64,000 nt of DNA from Allgaiera indica (GTDB lineage: Bacteria > Pseudomonadota > Alphaproteobacteria > Rhodobacterales > Rhodobacteraceae), in NCBI RefSeq assembly GCF_900106675.1, contig NZ_FNOB01000012.1, forward strand, positions 1 through 64,000, read 5' to 3'. The notes under the pieces were generated by a model. That model was not told the origin of the DNA. It worked only from the letters and a program-made list of their open reading frames with translations, and did no database searches. Of this stretch, positions 32,231 to 40,984 are shown piece by piece. Each line of letters begins with the position of its first letter. The first letter of the stretch is position 1. The translations under genes were made by a program, and so were the position numbers.

Positions 32231-33775
32231 TTGGATTGCACCACCAATGAGAACGCCGCCCTGTTTTTCGTCGACCGCCATCTGGCCGAGGGGCGCGGCG
32301 ACAAGATCGCCTTCCGCGAGGCCGACGGCGCGCGGCGCGCGCTCAGCTATGCCGGGCTTGCGGAGCAGACCGCGCGTTTCGCCGGGGCGCTGGCCCGCGC
32401 GGGCGTGCGGCGCGAGGAACGCGTGGCGCTGGTCATCCGCGACCAGATCGAATTTCCGGTCGCCTTCTGGGGCGCGTTGAAGGCGGGCGCGATCCCGGTT
32501 CCGATCAACACGCTGCTTGCGACCGAGATCTACGCCAATATCCTGGAAGACAGCCGCGCCTCGCTTCTGGTCCTGTCCGAGGAACTGTGGGACACCCTGC
32601 GCCCGGCGCTGGAAGGCAACCGCCATCTGCGCGCCGTGGTGGTGATCGGCGCCCGCCGCGACGGCTGCGAAACCTACACCGGTTTCATGGCCGGCGCGCC
32701 GGCCGCCGCGGTGGCCGAGGCCTGCGGTGACGAACTGGCCTTCTGGCTGTATTCCTCGGGCTCGACCGGCACGCCCAAGGGGGTGCGCCATGTCCATTCC
32801 GCGCTGAAGGCCACCTGCGACACCTTCGCGGCGCAGGTGCTGGGGATATCCGAGGCCGATACCGTCTTTTCCGCCGCCAAGATGTTCTTCGCCTATGGGC
32901 TGGGCAATGCGATGTCCTTCCCGATGTCGGTGGGCGCCGGCACCGTTCTGCTGGCCGGACGCCCGACCCCCGAGGCCGTGGCCGGGGTGCTGAAGGACCA
33001 CCGGCCGACGCTGTTCTGCGGCGTGCCCACGCTCTACGCCGCGATGCTCCACGCGCAGGAGGCCGCGGGTCGGCGGCCCGAGCACTGCCTGCGGCTGTGC
33101 ACCTCCGCCGGCGAGGCTCTGCCGCGAGAGATCGGCGAACGCTGGCAGGCGCTCTGGGGGGCCGAGATCGTCGATGGCGTGGGCTCGACCGAAATGCTGC
33201 ACATCTTCCTCTCGAACCGTCCCAGCGATATCGTCTACGGCACCTCGGGCGTGGCCGTGCCGGGCTATGAGGTGCGGCTGGTGGGCGAAGACGGCCAGGA
33301 TGTGGCCGACGGCGAGGTGGGGGAATTGCTGGTGCGCGGCCCCTCCAGCGCCGAGGGCTACTGGAACCGTCGCGACAAGTCGCGTGCCACCTTCGCTGGT
33401 CATTGGACGCGCACCGGCGACAAGTACGAGCGCACCGAGGGCGGGCGTTATGTCTACTGCGGCCGCGCCGACGACATGTTCAAGGTCTCGGGCATCTGGC
33501 TGTCGCCCTTCGAGGTGGAACAGGCGCTTGTCGCGCATCCCGCGGTGCTGGAGGCCGCGGTGGTGCCGCGCAAGACGGCGGACGGGCTGGAAAAGCCCGC
33601 GGCCTTCATCGTGCTCAAGCCCGGGACCGATCCGGCGGTGGTCGAGGAGTTGAAGGAATTCGTCAAGGCCCGGGTCGGGATGTGGAAATATCCGCGATGG
33701 ATCGACATTGTGGAAGAATTGCCCAAGACTGCGACGGGTAAGATTCAGCGCTTCAGGTTGCGCATGGTGAGTTAG
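32231..33775 (+). CDS. bclA: Benzoate-CoA ligase
   Basis: A 514-residue AMP-forming ligase that activates benzoate to benzoyl-CoA, the first step of the box pathway. The AMP/ATP-binding motif is LYSSGSTGTPKGVRHVH near residue 174, then GVGSTEMLHIF near 315, and the C-terminal hinge is GRADDMFKVSGIWLSPFEVE, which is highly typical of benzoate-CoA ligases. The catalytic lysine is in PKTATGKIQRFRLR. The start is a TTG with a good GGGAGGA site; no nearby ATG fits. It opens the enzyme part of the benzoate cluster. Confidence 0.92.
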   Translation: MDCTTNENAALFFVDRHLAEGRGDKIAFREADGARRALSYAGLAEQTARFAGALARAGVRREERVALVIRDQIEFPVAFWGALKAGAIPVPINTLLATEIYANILEDSRASLLVLSEELWDTLRPALEGNRHLRAVVVIGARRDGCETYTGFMAGAPAAAVAEACGDELAFWLYSSGSTGTPKGVRHVHSALKATCDTFAAQVLGISEADTVFSAAKMFFAYGLGNAMSFPMSVGAGTVLLAGRPTPEAVAGVLKDHRPTLFCGVPTLYAAMLHAQEAAGRRPEHCLRLCTSAGEALPREIGERWQALWGAEIVDGVGSTEMLHIFLSNRPSDIVYGTSGVAVPGYEVRLVGEDGQDVADGEVGELLVRGPSSAEGYWNRRDKSRATFAGHWTRTGDKYERTEGGRYVYCGRADDMFKVSGIWLSPFEVEQALVAHPAVLEAAVVPRKTADGLEKPAAFIVLKPGTDPAVVEELKEFVKARVGMWKYPRWIDIVEELPKTATGKIQRFRLRMVS

Positions 33776-33786
33776 GGAGTGCTGGG

Positions 33787-34596
33787 GTGGGCACGATAGA
33801 CTGGGCGGCGGGGGCGGGTAGCCTTTCTGCCGGGGGCAAGCGGTTGGAATGGGCGGCTTTCGGCGGGCCGCCGCGGGGCGAAAGCCCGGTGATCGTGATG
33901 TTGCACGAAGGATTGGGATGCGTCGCCCTGTGGCGCGATTTTCCGCGCCGGGTGAACGAGGCCACGGGTCTTCCGGTCCTTGCCTATTCGCGGGCGGGCT
34001 ACGGGCGGTCCGACGCGGCGGATCTGCCGCGGTCGCTGGATTACATGACCCATGAGGCCGAGGCCGTCCTGCCCGACGTGCTGGCGGGGATCGAGGCTAC
34101 GCGTTATCTGCTGCTTGGCCATTCCGACGGCGCCACGATCGCCGCGGAATATGCGGGGCGGGTCGAGGATTTCCGTGTCCGTGGCCTGATCCTGATGGCG
34201 CCGCATTTCTTTACCGAACCCATGGGCCTCAACGAGATCTCCCGCGCCCGCGACGCCTTTCTCTCGACCGATCTGGCCGAGCGGATGGCCAAGTACCACG
34301 ACAACCCCGTGGCCACTTTTCGCGGCTGGAACGACGCCTGGCTCGATCCTCGTTTCCGTAGTTGGAACGTCTCCGACGTGATCGACTACATCCGCGTCCC
34401 GTCCCTGGTGATCCAGGGCCGCCAGGACCAATACGGCACCGAGGCGCAGGTCGAGGAATTCACCCGCCGCTGTTACGCCCCGGTCGAAGTCGCGATGCTG
34501 GACGGCTGCCGCCATTCGCCGCAGTTCGACCAGCCCGACGCGGCGCTCGCCGCCATCGCCGCTTTCGTCACCCGGCTAGAGCGGATCGAGGGGTAG
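33787..34596 (+). CDS. Alpha/beta hydrolase within the box cluster
   Basis: A 269-residue alpha/beta-hydrolase-fold protein. The nucleophile elbow is LLLGHSDGATIAAEY (GHSDG), the acid is probably in VIQGRQDQYGT, and the histidine in DGCRHSPQFDQP. It starts with GTG 12 bases after bclA, so it is co-transcribed. Such hydrolases are seen in box clusters and are suspected of thioester or lactone hydrolysis of stalled CoA intermediates. The actual substrate is unknown. No signal peptide is seen. Confidence 0.8.
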   Translation: MGTIDWAAGAGSLSAGGKRLEWAAFGGPPRGESPVIVMLHEGLGCVALWRDFPRRVNEATGLPVLAYSRAGYGRSDAADLPRSLDYMTHEAEAVLPDVLAGIEATRYLLLGHSDGATIAAEYAGRVEDFRVRGLILMAPHFFTEPMGLNEISRARDAFLSTDLAERMAKYHDNPVATFRGWNDAWLDPRFRSWNVSDVIDYIRVPSLVIQGRQDQYGTEAQVEEFTRRCYAPVEVAMLDGCRHSPQFDQPDAALAAIAAFVTRLERIEG

Positions 34597-34665
34597 GGCG
34601 CGACGCCCTCGTAGGCCGATGTCGCGGCCCGTCCCGCCCGATGACACCCGATTCATACCGCGATA

Positions 34666-34794
34666 TGCAATATACTGCAATTTAAGTGATGGACTAGGGG
34701 TGATCGGCGGGGTGACTTTTGCAATTGAGCACAATTTTGCGTGGGTTCCGGCGAAAAGTTGCGTCTTGGTCATTGCATAAGGCATTATTGTGCA
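34666..34794. promoter_or_regulatory. boxC promoter region with candidate BoxR operators
   Basis: An exact TGCA-ATATAC-TGCA lies at 34666-34679. A second copy with one mismatch is at 34781-34794 (GGCA-TTATTG-TGCA), and a weaker one (AGCA-CAATTT-TGCG, two mismatches) is at 34728-34741. Spacings of about 62 and 53 bases put them at near-helical intervals. The region is distinctly AT-richer than its surroundings and holds no ORF. Confidence 0.5.
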
Positions 34795-34828
34795 TCACTC
34801 TGGGTTGGGACCAGGTGGAGCGACGCGC

Positions 34829-36487
34829 GTGACCAAGATCATTGATTTCCAGACCGACCCATCGAAATACCGCCACTGGCGGGTGGAATATGACGGCGAC
34901 GTCGCAAACCTTTTCATGGATGTGGACGAGAACGGCGGCCTTTTCGAGGGCTATCAGCTGAAGCTGAATTCCTACGATCTGGGCGTCGATATCGAACTGG
35001 CCGACATCGTGCAGCGGATGCGGTTCGAACATCCCGAAGTGAAGGTGGTGGTGATGCGCTCGGGCAAGGACAGGGTGTTCTGCGCCGGCGCCAACATCCG
35101 CATGCTGGGCGGGGCGAGCCACGCCCACAAGGTGAATTTCTGCAAGTTCACAAACGAGACCCGCAATACCTACGAGGCGGCCGAGGCCGATTCGGGCCAG
35201 AAATACATCGCCGCGGTGAAGGGCGCCTGTGCCGGTGGCGGCTATGAACTGGCGCTGGCGTGCAACCATATCATGCTGACCGACGACAGCGCGTCCTCGG
35301 TCGCGTTGCCCGAGGTGCCGCTGCTGGCGGTGCTGCCGGGGACCGGCGGGCTGACCCGGGTGACCGACAAGCGCAAGGTGCGCCGGGATCTGGCCGATAT
35401 CTTCTGCTCGACCGAAGAGGGCGTGAAGGGCAAGCGCGCGAAGGACTGGCGCCTGGTCGACGAGGTAATCCCGAATTCGAAATTCGACGACGCCGTGGCC
35501 CAGCGGGCGAAGGAATTCGCCGCCGCCTCGAGCAAGGTCGCGGGCCCGGGGATCACGCTGGGGCCGCTGGCGCGCAGTTTCCACAAGAGCGGCGCGGTAA
35601 GCTATTCGCTGGTCGAGGTCGAACTGGACCGCCCCGGCCGCAAGGCGACGATCACGCTGAAGGGGCCGGACGCGGCCGGGCCGGGTTCGGTGACCGATCT
35701 GCACGCGCGGGGCGATCAATCCTATCTGCTGCGCCTGGCGCGAGAGCTGGACGACGCGATCCTGCATCTGCGCCTGAACGAACGTGAGCTGGGCCTTCTG
35801 GTCTTCCGCAGCCAGGGCGACCCCGAGGCCGTGCTGGCGCAGGAACGCCTGCTGCTGGAGAACCGCGAGGACTGGCTTGCGAACGAGATCCTCGCCTATT
35901 GGAAGCGCGTGTTGAAGCGGGTCGACATGACCTCGCGCTCGATGATCGCGCTGGTCGAGCATGGGGCGTGCTTCGCGGGGGTTCTGGCCGAACTTCTATG
36001 GGCTGTCGATCGCAGCTACATGATGGAGGACGAATTCGAAGGCGACAACCGGCCGATGGCCAGTGTCACCCTTTCGCCCGCGAATTTCGGGCCCTTCCCG
36101 ATGGGCAACGATCTGACCCGGCTGCAGACACGCTTCCTTGGCACGCCCGAGGCGGTGACGGCGCTGGAGGGCCGCACCGGCGCGGCGATGGAGGCATCCG
36201 AGGCGATGGAGGCGGGGCTTGTCACCTTCGCCTATGACGACATCGACTGGGAAGACGAGATCCGCATCTTCATGGAAGAACGCGCCTCGTTCAGCCCCGA
36301 CGCGATGACCGGGATGGAGGCGAACCTGCGCTTCGCCGGACCCGAGACGATGGAAACCCGCATCTTCGGCCGCCTGACCGCCTGGCAGAACTGGATCTTC
36401 CAGCGCCCCAACGCGGTGGGCGCCGAGGGCGCGTTGCAGCGCTACGGCACCGGCCTGCGCGGCAATTACAACATGGAACGGGTCTGA
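34829..36487 (+). CDS. boxC: BoxC, 2,3-epoxybenzoyl-CoA dihydrolase (ring-opening lyase)
   Basis: 552 residues, the usual length for BoxC. It opens the ring of 2,3-epoxybenzoyl-CoA by adding two waters, giving 3,4-dehydroadipyl-CoA semialdehyde and formate. The N-terminus reads VTKIIDFQTDPSKYRHWRV, which is BoxC-specific. The crotonase-like oxyanion loops are FCAGANIRMLGG and KGACAGGGYELALACNH. A GTG at 34829 with GGTGGAG upstream is chosen over an earlier GTG (34790), because family members begin here. boxB follows after 18 bases. Confidence 0.93.
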   Translation: MTKIIDFQTDPSKYRHWRVEYDGDVANLFMDVDENGGLFEGYQLKLNSYDLGVDIELADIVQRMRFEHPEVKVVVMRSGKDRVFCAGANIRMLGGASHAHKVNFCKFTNETRNTYEAAEADSGQKYIAAVKGACAGGGYELALACNHIMLTDDSASSVALPEVPLLAVLPGTGGLTRVTDKRKVRRDLADIFCSTEEGVKGKRAKDWRLVDEVIPNSKFDDAVAQRAKEFAAASSKVAGPGITLGPLARSFHKSGAVSYSLVEVELDRPGRKATITLKGPDAAGPGSVTDLHARGDQSYLLRLARELDDAILHLRLNERELGLLVFRSQGDPEAVLAQERLLLENREDWLANEILAYWKRVLKRVDMTSRSMIALVEHGACFAGVLAELLWAVDRSYMMEDEFEGDNRPMASVTLSPANFGPFPMGNDLTRLQTRFLGTPEAVTALEGRTGAAMEASEAMEAGLVTFAYDDIDWEDEIRIFMEERASFSPDAMTGMEANLRFAGPETMETRIFGRLTAWQNWIFQRPNAVGAEGALQRYGTGLRGNYNMERV

Positions 36488-36505
36488 ACCCGCAGGAGGA
36501 ACGAC

Positions 36506-37957
36506 ATGCTCGATCTCATCAATGTCAGCTACGACACCCAGATCCCGAACAACGTCGGGCTGAGTTCCGACAAGCGCGTGCTGAAGGCGCTGGAGAAATG
36601 GCACCCCGGCTACATCAACTGGTGGAACGACCTTATCCCTGATAATTTCCAGCAATCGCTGGTCTATCTGCGTACCGCCGTCTCGGTCGACCCGAAGGGC
36701 TGGGCCAAGTTCGATTATGTGAAGATGCCCGAATACCGCTGGGGCATCCTGCTTGCCCCCCAGGCCGAGGACCGCAGGATCCCCTGTGGCGAGCACGCCG
36801 GCCAGCCCGCCTGGCAGGAGGTTCCGGGCGAATATCGCAACATGCTAAAGCGTCTGATCGTGATCCAGGGCGACACCGAGCCCGCAAGCGTGGAACAGCA
36901 GCGCTTCCTCGGGCTTACCGCGCCGTCGCTTTACGATCTGCGCAACCTCTTCCAGGTGAATGTCGAAGAGGGGCGTCACCTTTGGGCGATGGTCTATCTG
37001 CTGCACAAGTATTTCGGCGCCGACGGGCGCGAAGAGGCCGACGACCTGCTGCGCCGCCAGTCGGGCAGCGAAGAGGCGCCGCGGATGCTGGGCGCCTTCA
37101 ACGAGGAGACGCCGGACTGGTTGTCGTTCTTCATGTTCACCTATTTCACCGACCGCGACGGCAAGATGCAGCTTGAAAGCCTGGCGCAATCGGGCTTCGA
37201 CCCGCTCAGCCGCACCTGCCGTTTCATGCTGACCGAGGAAGCCCACCACATGTTCGTGGGCGAGACCGGCGTTGGAAGGGTGATCGAACGCACCTGCCAG
37301 GTGATGAAGGAAAACGGCATCGACGATCCCCATGACATCGACCGCATCCGCGCCCTGGGTGTCATCGACCTGCCGACGATCCAGAAGAAGCTGAACCTGC
37401 ACTACACGCTGTCGCTCGATCTCTTCGGGCAAGAGGTCTCGACCAACGCCGCGAACGCCTTTAACGCCGGCATCAAGGGCCGCTACATGGAGCACCGGCT
37501 GGACGACGACCACAAGCTGCAGTCCGCGACCTACATGGTCTGGGATCTGGAGGATGGCAAAGTCGTGCGCAAGGAGGTGCCGGCGCTGACCGCGATCAAC
37601 ATGCGGCTGCGCGACGATTACACCCGCGACGCCTCGGGCGGGGTGGGGCGCTGGAACAAGATCATCGACAAGGCGGGGATCCAGTTCCAGCTGGTCTTGC
37701 CGCATGAAAGCTTCAATCGTGCGATCGGGGTGTTCGCGAACGGGCGCTTCGATCCGACCGGCAGGCGGCTGGGCGAGGCCGAATACGACGCCGCCCGTGC
37801 GGGCTGGCTGCCAAGCAAGGCCGATGGCGATTTCATCCAGTCGCTGATGAAGCCGCAATACGAACCCGGCCAGTTCGCCGGCTGGATCGCGCCGCCTAAG
37901 GTCGGGATCGACAACAAGCCGGGTGATTACGAATACGTCAAGCTGCACATGGCCTGA
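36506..37957 (+). CDS. boxB: BoxB, benzoyl-CoA 2,3-epoxidase (diiron oxygenase component)
   Basis: A 483-residue diiron epoxidase. It inserts one oxygen atom of O2 into benzoyl-CoA to form the 2,3-epoxide, using electrons from BoxA. Candidate iron ligands are in ExxH pairs at E155-H158 (VNVEEGRHLWAM) and E244/E245-H247/H248 (MLTEEAHHMFVG). The strongly conserved start LDLINVSYDTQIPNNVGLSS matches BoxB. It lies between boxC and a small Cys-rich ORF, with GCAGGAGGAA before the ATG. Confidence 0.94.
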   Translation: MLDLINVSYDTQIPNNVGLSSDKRVLKALEKWHPGYINWWNDLIPDNFQQSLVYLRTAVSVDPKGWAKFDYVKMPEYRWGILLAPQAEDRRIPCGEHAGQPAWQEVPGEYRNMLKRLIVIQGDTEPASVEQQRFLGLTAPSLYDLRNLFQVNVEEGRHLWAMVYLLHKYFGADGREEADDLLRRQSGSEEAPRMLGAFNEETPDWLSFFMFTYFTDRDGKMQLESLAQSGFDPLSRTCRFMLTEEAHHMFVGETGVGRVIERTCQVMKENGIDDPHDIDRIRALGVIDLPTIQKKLNLHYTLSLDLFGQEVSTNAANAFNAGIKGRYMEHRLDDDHKLQSATYMVWDLEDGKVVRKEVPALTAINMRLRDDYTRDASGGVGRWNKIIDKAGIQFQLVLPHESFNRAIGVFANGRFDPTGRRLGEAEYDAARAGWLPSKADGDFIQSLMKPQYEPGQFAGWIAPPKVGIDNKPGDYEYVKLHMA

Positions 37958-38010
37958 GGCCCGGGCCGAGCCGCCGGGGCGGTCGGCGCCCGACATCACG
38001 CGAGGAGATC

Positions 38011-38184
38011 ATGGAAATCAAACGCCGCGCTATTCCCTCGGGTCCCGCCGGCCGCCCCCTTCGTCCGGTGCGGCCGGTGCCGGATTGCTGCCTCGGCTGC
38101 CCCGACTGCCGCGGTTGCTGCGCCGAACTGGCCGAACTGCTATGGTTGCCCGAGGTGATCCTCAGATCGGAGCCGCGCGCATGA
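38011..38184 (+). CDS. 57-residue Cys-rich small protein between boxB and boxA
   Basis: A GAGGAG site precedes an ATG that opens a 57-codon frame ending in a TGA that overlaps the boxA ATG (ATGA), so it is coupled to boxA. The first half is basic and Pro/Arg-rich; the middle carries six cysteines in 12 residues (CCLGCPDCRGCC), followed by a short acidic/hydrophobic helix (AELAELLWLPEVI). The spacing suggests a metal or Fe-S site, or a redox-active thiol pair. Its position suggests help with BoxA/BoxB assembly or electron transfer. No named family is recognised. Confidence 0.65.
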   Translation: MEIKRRAIPSGPAGRPLRPVRPVPDCCLGCPDCRGCCAELAELLWLPEVILRSEPRA

Positions 38185-39413
38185 ATGCCCCCCTCAAGAC
38201 GCCGGTGAAGCAGCATGTGATCGACCCCGAGATCTGCATCCGCTGCTACACCTGCGAGATGACCTGCGAACTGGAGGCGATCACCCATGACGACAACAAC
38301 GTCGTGGTCGATGCCGGAAAGTGCAATTACTGCATGTCCTGCATCCCGGTCTGCCCCACCGGCTCGATCGACAACTGGCGCATGGTCCCGGATCCCTATT
38401 CGATCGAGGAACAGTTCGGCTGGGAGGAACTGCCCGCGCAACAGGACCTTGGCACCGCGGTCGCCGGCGCGGCCGAGGATGCAGAGGCGATCGACGATGC
38501 GGTGGCGCGGCTGCTGGACGAAGCGCACAGGGGCGCCGGCGGCAAGGCCCGTGCGCCGGTCTCTGCGGCCAAGCCCACGGTGAACCTCTACACTCTCGGC
38601 CATCCGGTCGAGGCGGTGGTTCAGGGCAATTACCGCCTGACCCATGATGACAGCGGCTCGGACGTGCGTCACATCATCCTCGGCTTCGAGGGCAGGCCCT
38701 TCCCGGTGCTGGAAGGCCAGACGCTGGGGATCATCCCGCCGGGAACGGATGCCCAGGGCAGCCCGCATCTACCGCGCCTCTATTCCGTCTCCAGCCCGCG
38801 CGACGGCGAACGGCCCGGCTATGGCAACGTCTCGCTGACGGTGAAGCGCGAGGCGCAGGGCCTTTGCTCGAACTACGTCTGTGATCTGAAGAAGGGCGAC
38901 AGGGTGCGGGTCACGGGGCCGTTCGGCGCCACCTTCCTGCTGCCCGACGATCCGGCGGCGCGGCTTTTGATGATCTGCACCGGCACCGGTTCGGCGCCGA
39001 TGCGGGCCTTCACCATGCGCCGCCAGCGCGCGCTGGGCAGGGCCGACGGCGGCCCCGATGGCGGCCCTGATGGTGGAATGACCATGTTCTTCGGCGCCCG
39101 CACGCCCGAAAGCCTGCCCTATTTCGGCCCGCTCAAGAAGGTGCCGCAATCGGTGCTGCGCCAGCACCTGGTCTTCAGCCGCATCCCCGGCGCGTCCAGG
39201 GAATATGTGCAGGACCGGATGATGGCCGAGCGCGATGCCGTGGCCGAGTTGCTATCCGATCCCGATACCCATATCTACATCTGCGGACTGAAAGGTATGG
39301 AGGACGGCGTGGAGAAAGCATTCGCAAGCATCGCGGAAAGCGGCGGAACGCGATGGGATGCGCTGCGCGATGCGATGCGCGAACAGGGCCGATACCACGT
39401 CGAGACCTATTGA
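38181..39413 (+). CDS. boxA: BoxA, benzoyl-CoA epoxidase reductase component
   Basis: A 410-residue reductase that passes electrons from NADPH through FAD and two [4Fe-4S] clusters to BoxB. The N-terminal ferredoxin domain has C19, C22, C25, C29 (CIRCYTCEMTC) and C48, C51, C54, C58 (CNYCMSCIPVCP). The FNR-like half has the FAD motif PRLYSVSSP, the NADP region LMICTGTGSAPMRAF and the C-terminal GRYHVETY. The insert GGPDGGPDGG near residue 292 is a small in-frame coding repeat. The upstream extension of this frame is a shadow of boxB. Confidence 0.93.
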   Translation: MNAPLKTPVKQHVIDPEICIRCYTCEMTCELEAITHDDNNVVVDAGKCNYCMSCIPVCPTGSIDNWRMVPDPYSIEEQFGWEELPAQQDLGTAVAGAAEDAEAIDDAVARLLDEAHRGAGGKARAPVSAAKPTVNLYTLGHPVEAVVQGNYRLTHDDSGSDVRHIILGFEGRPFPVLEGQTLGIIPPGTDAQGSPHLPRLYSVSSPRDGERPGYGNVSLTVKREAQGLCSNYVCDLKKGDRVRVTGPFGATFLLPDDPAARLLMICTGTGSAPMRAFTMRRQRALGRADGGPDGGPDGGMTMFFGARTPESLPYFGPLKKVPQSVLRQHLVFSRIPGASREYVQDRMMAERDAVAELLSDPDTHIYICGLKGMEDGVEKAFASIAESGGTRWDALRDAMREQGRYHVETY

Positions 39414-39871
39414 TGTCGAAGGATCTTGATTGCGGCCGGCCACAGGCGCCGGCCCGCGCTTATGAGCACGAGATCCGGGTGACCTGGGGCGATTGCGATC
39501 CCGCCCGCATCGCCTATACCGCCCGGCTGCCGTGGTTCGCGCTGGATGCGATCAACGCCTGGTGGGAGGATCACATTGGCGCCGGCTGGTACCAGATGGA
39601 GATCGACCACAACCTCGGCACGCCCTTCGTCAGCATGCAGATGGATTTCCGCGCGCCGGTGACGCCGCGGCACCGGCTGATCTGCGAAGTCTGGCCGAAC
39701 CGCCTGGGCGAGACCTCGGTGGGGTTCCATGTCGCGGGGCGGCAGGACGGCAAGCTATGTTTCGAAGGCAATTTCGTCTGCGTCTTCATCGTTGCCGATG
39801 CCTTTCGCAAGCAAAAGCCGCCCAAGGCCTTCCGCGACATCGTCGAGGCCCATCTGCGCCCCGATACCTGA
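39413..39871 (+). CDS. Hotdog-fold acyl-CoA thioesterase (4-hydroxybenzoyl-CoA thioesterase family)
   Basis: A 152-residue thioesterase. The family motif is TWGDCDPARIAYTARLPWFA, with D27 or D29 as the catalytic aspartate, followed by the hotdog helix. It overlaps the boxA stop by one base (TGATG). It probably hydrolyses benzoyl-CoA or dead-end aromatic-CoA esters to release coenzyme A when the pathway stalls, as proposed for similar thioesterases in aromatic clusters. The exact thioester is not determined by sequence. Confidence 0.85.
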   Translation: MSKDLDCGRPQAPARAYEHEIRVTWGDCDPARIAYTARLPWFALDAINAWWEDHIGAGWYQMEIDHNLGTPFVSMQMDFRAPVTPRHRLICEVWPNRLGETSVGFHVAGRQDGKLCFEGNFVCVFIVADAFRKQKPPKAFRDIVEAHLRPDT

Positions 39872-39944
39872 ACCCGGCAGTGCCCTGCTTTCCGCTTGGG
39901 GTGGGCAGATAGCCATTGATCCGGGGCCGAAACCCGGTAGGCTT

Positions 39945-39958
39945 TGCAATATAATTCA
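39945..39958. promoter_or_regulatory. Candidate BoxR site in the boxR promoter
   Basis: TGCA-ATATAA-TTCA (one mismatch to TGCA-N6-TGCA) ends 12 bases before the boxR ATG, where binding would block its own transcription or translation. It implies autoregulation of boxR. Confidence 0.45.
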
Positions 39959-39970
39959 TAATTGGTCGGT

Positions 39971-40894
39971 ATGAGCGAGATCACGAATTTCCAGGGTCAG
40001 ACGGTCAGTGCCGAGACCGATGTCCCGGCCGATGCGCAGGTCGCGGCGCTGATCCGCAGCGTCGGCGAACGCGTGCGCCGCGCGCGGGAACTGAAGGGCC
40101 TGCCACGGCGGGTTGTGTCCGAGCTTTCGGGCGTCTCGCCGCGCTATCTGGCGCAGCTTGAGGCGGGCGAAGGCAACATTTCCATCGGGCTGCTCAAGCG
40201 GGTCGCGATCGCGCTGGACCACCGCATCGAATGGCTGGTCTCGGAAGAGGACCCCTGGACATCCGAGGTGCTGAAGGTCGCCGATCTTTACCGCGCGTCC
40301 CCGGCGGCGGTGCGCGCGCGCGTGCTGGACCTGCTGGAGCCCGAGCCGCCCGAACGCCTGCGGGCGCGGCGGATCTGCCTGATCGGCCTGCGCGGGGCGG
40401 GCAAGTCGACGCTGGGCGCCCTGGCCGGGCAGCGCCTGGGCGCGCCGTTCGTGGAGCTGAACCGCGAGATCGAGGATCACGTCGGCATGGCGGTGACCGA
40501 GGTTATGGCGCTGTACGGCCAGGAAGGCTATCGGCGGCTGGAGGCCCAGGCGATCGACCGCATCATTGCCACCCATGACAGCCTGATCCTGGCGGTGGCG
40601 GGCGGCATCGTGGCCGAGCCGGACACCTACAAGACCCTTCTGTCGCGGTTCCACACGATCTGGATCAAGGCCGCGCCGGATGAACATATGTCCCGGGTCC
40701 GCGCCCAGGGGGACACCCGGCCGATGGCTGGCAATCCCGAGGCGATGGAGCAGCTGAAATCCATCCTGCAAAGCCGCGTCACGCTGTATCAGCGGGCCGA
40801 GGCGATGCTCGACACCTCGGGCAAGCCGCTTGAGACCTCGGTGCAGGAATTGCTGGATCTGATCCGCGCGCACGGCTTTCTCGATCTCGGGTAG
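39971..40894 (+). CDS. boxR: BoxR, benzoyl-CoA-responsive repressor (HTH plus shikimate-kinase-like domain)
   Basis: A 307-residue regulator of the BzdR/BoxR type. The XRE-like helix-turn-helix lies at about residues 28-85 (VGERVRRARELKGLPRRVVS and LSGVSPRYLAQLEAGEGNIS). The C-terminal shikimate-kinase-like domain has Walker A GLRGAGKSTLGALAG near residue 141 and binds benzoyl-CoA in characterised members, releasing the operators. A TTG at 39962 is in frame, but the ATG at 39971 is better placed. It probably represses the benzoate genes through TGCA-N6-TGCA sites found upstream of five units here. Confidence 0.92.
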   Translation: MSEITNFQGQTVSAETDVPADAQVAALIRSVGERVRRARELKGLPRRVVSELSGVSPRYLAQLEAGEGNISIGLLKRVAIALDHRIEWLVSEEDPWTSEVLKVADLYRASPAAVRARVLDLLEPEPPERLRARRICLIGLRGAGKSTLGALAGQRLGAPFVELNREIEDHVGMAVTEVMALYGQEGYRRLEAQAIDRIIATHDSLILAVAGGIVAEPDTYKTLLSRFHTIWIKAAPDEHMSRVRAQGDTRPMAGNPEAMEQLKSILQSRVTLYQRAEAMLDTSGKPLETSVQELLDLIRAHGFLDLG

Positions 40895-40929
40895 GCACCT
40901 TGTCCGCGACTGGAAGCCTTGGGCGCGGT

Positions 40930-40943
40930 TGCAAGATAATGCG
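40930..40943. promoter_or_regulatory. Candidate BoxR site before the fused hydratase/dehydrogenase gene
   Basis: TGCA-AGATAA-TGCG has one mismatch to TGCA-N6-TGCA and lies 41 bases before the start at 40985. It ties the beta-oxidation-like enzyme to the benzoate regulon. Confidence 0.4.
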
Positions 40944-40984
40944 GCGAATGCGAGTGAGGGCGCCATCAAGTCGGTGGGGGTGAC

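Noticed and set aside
39052-39081. GGCCCYGATGGY-like repeat inside boxA as a regulatory repeat
   Set aside because: It is in frame and codes GGPDGGPDGG within the reductase, so it is a coding microrepeat.
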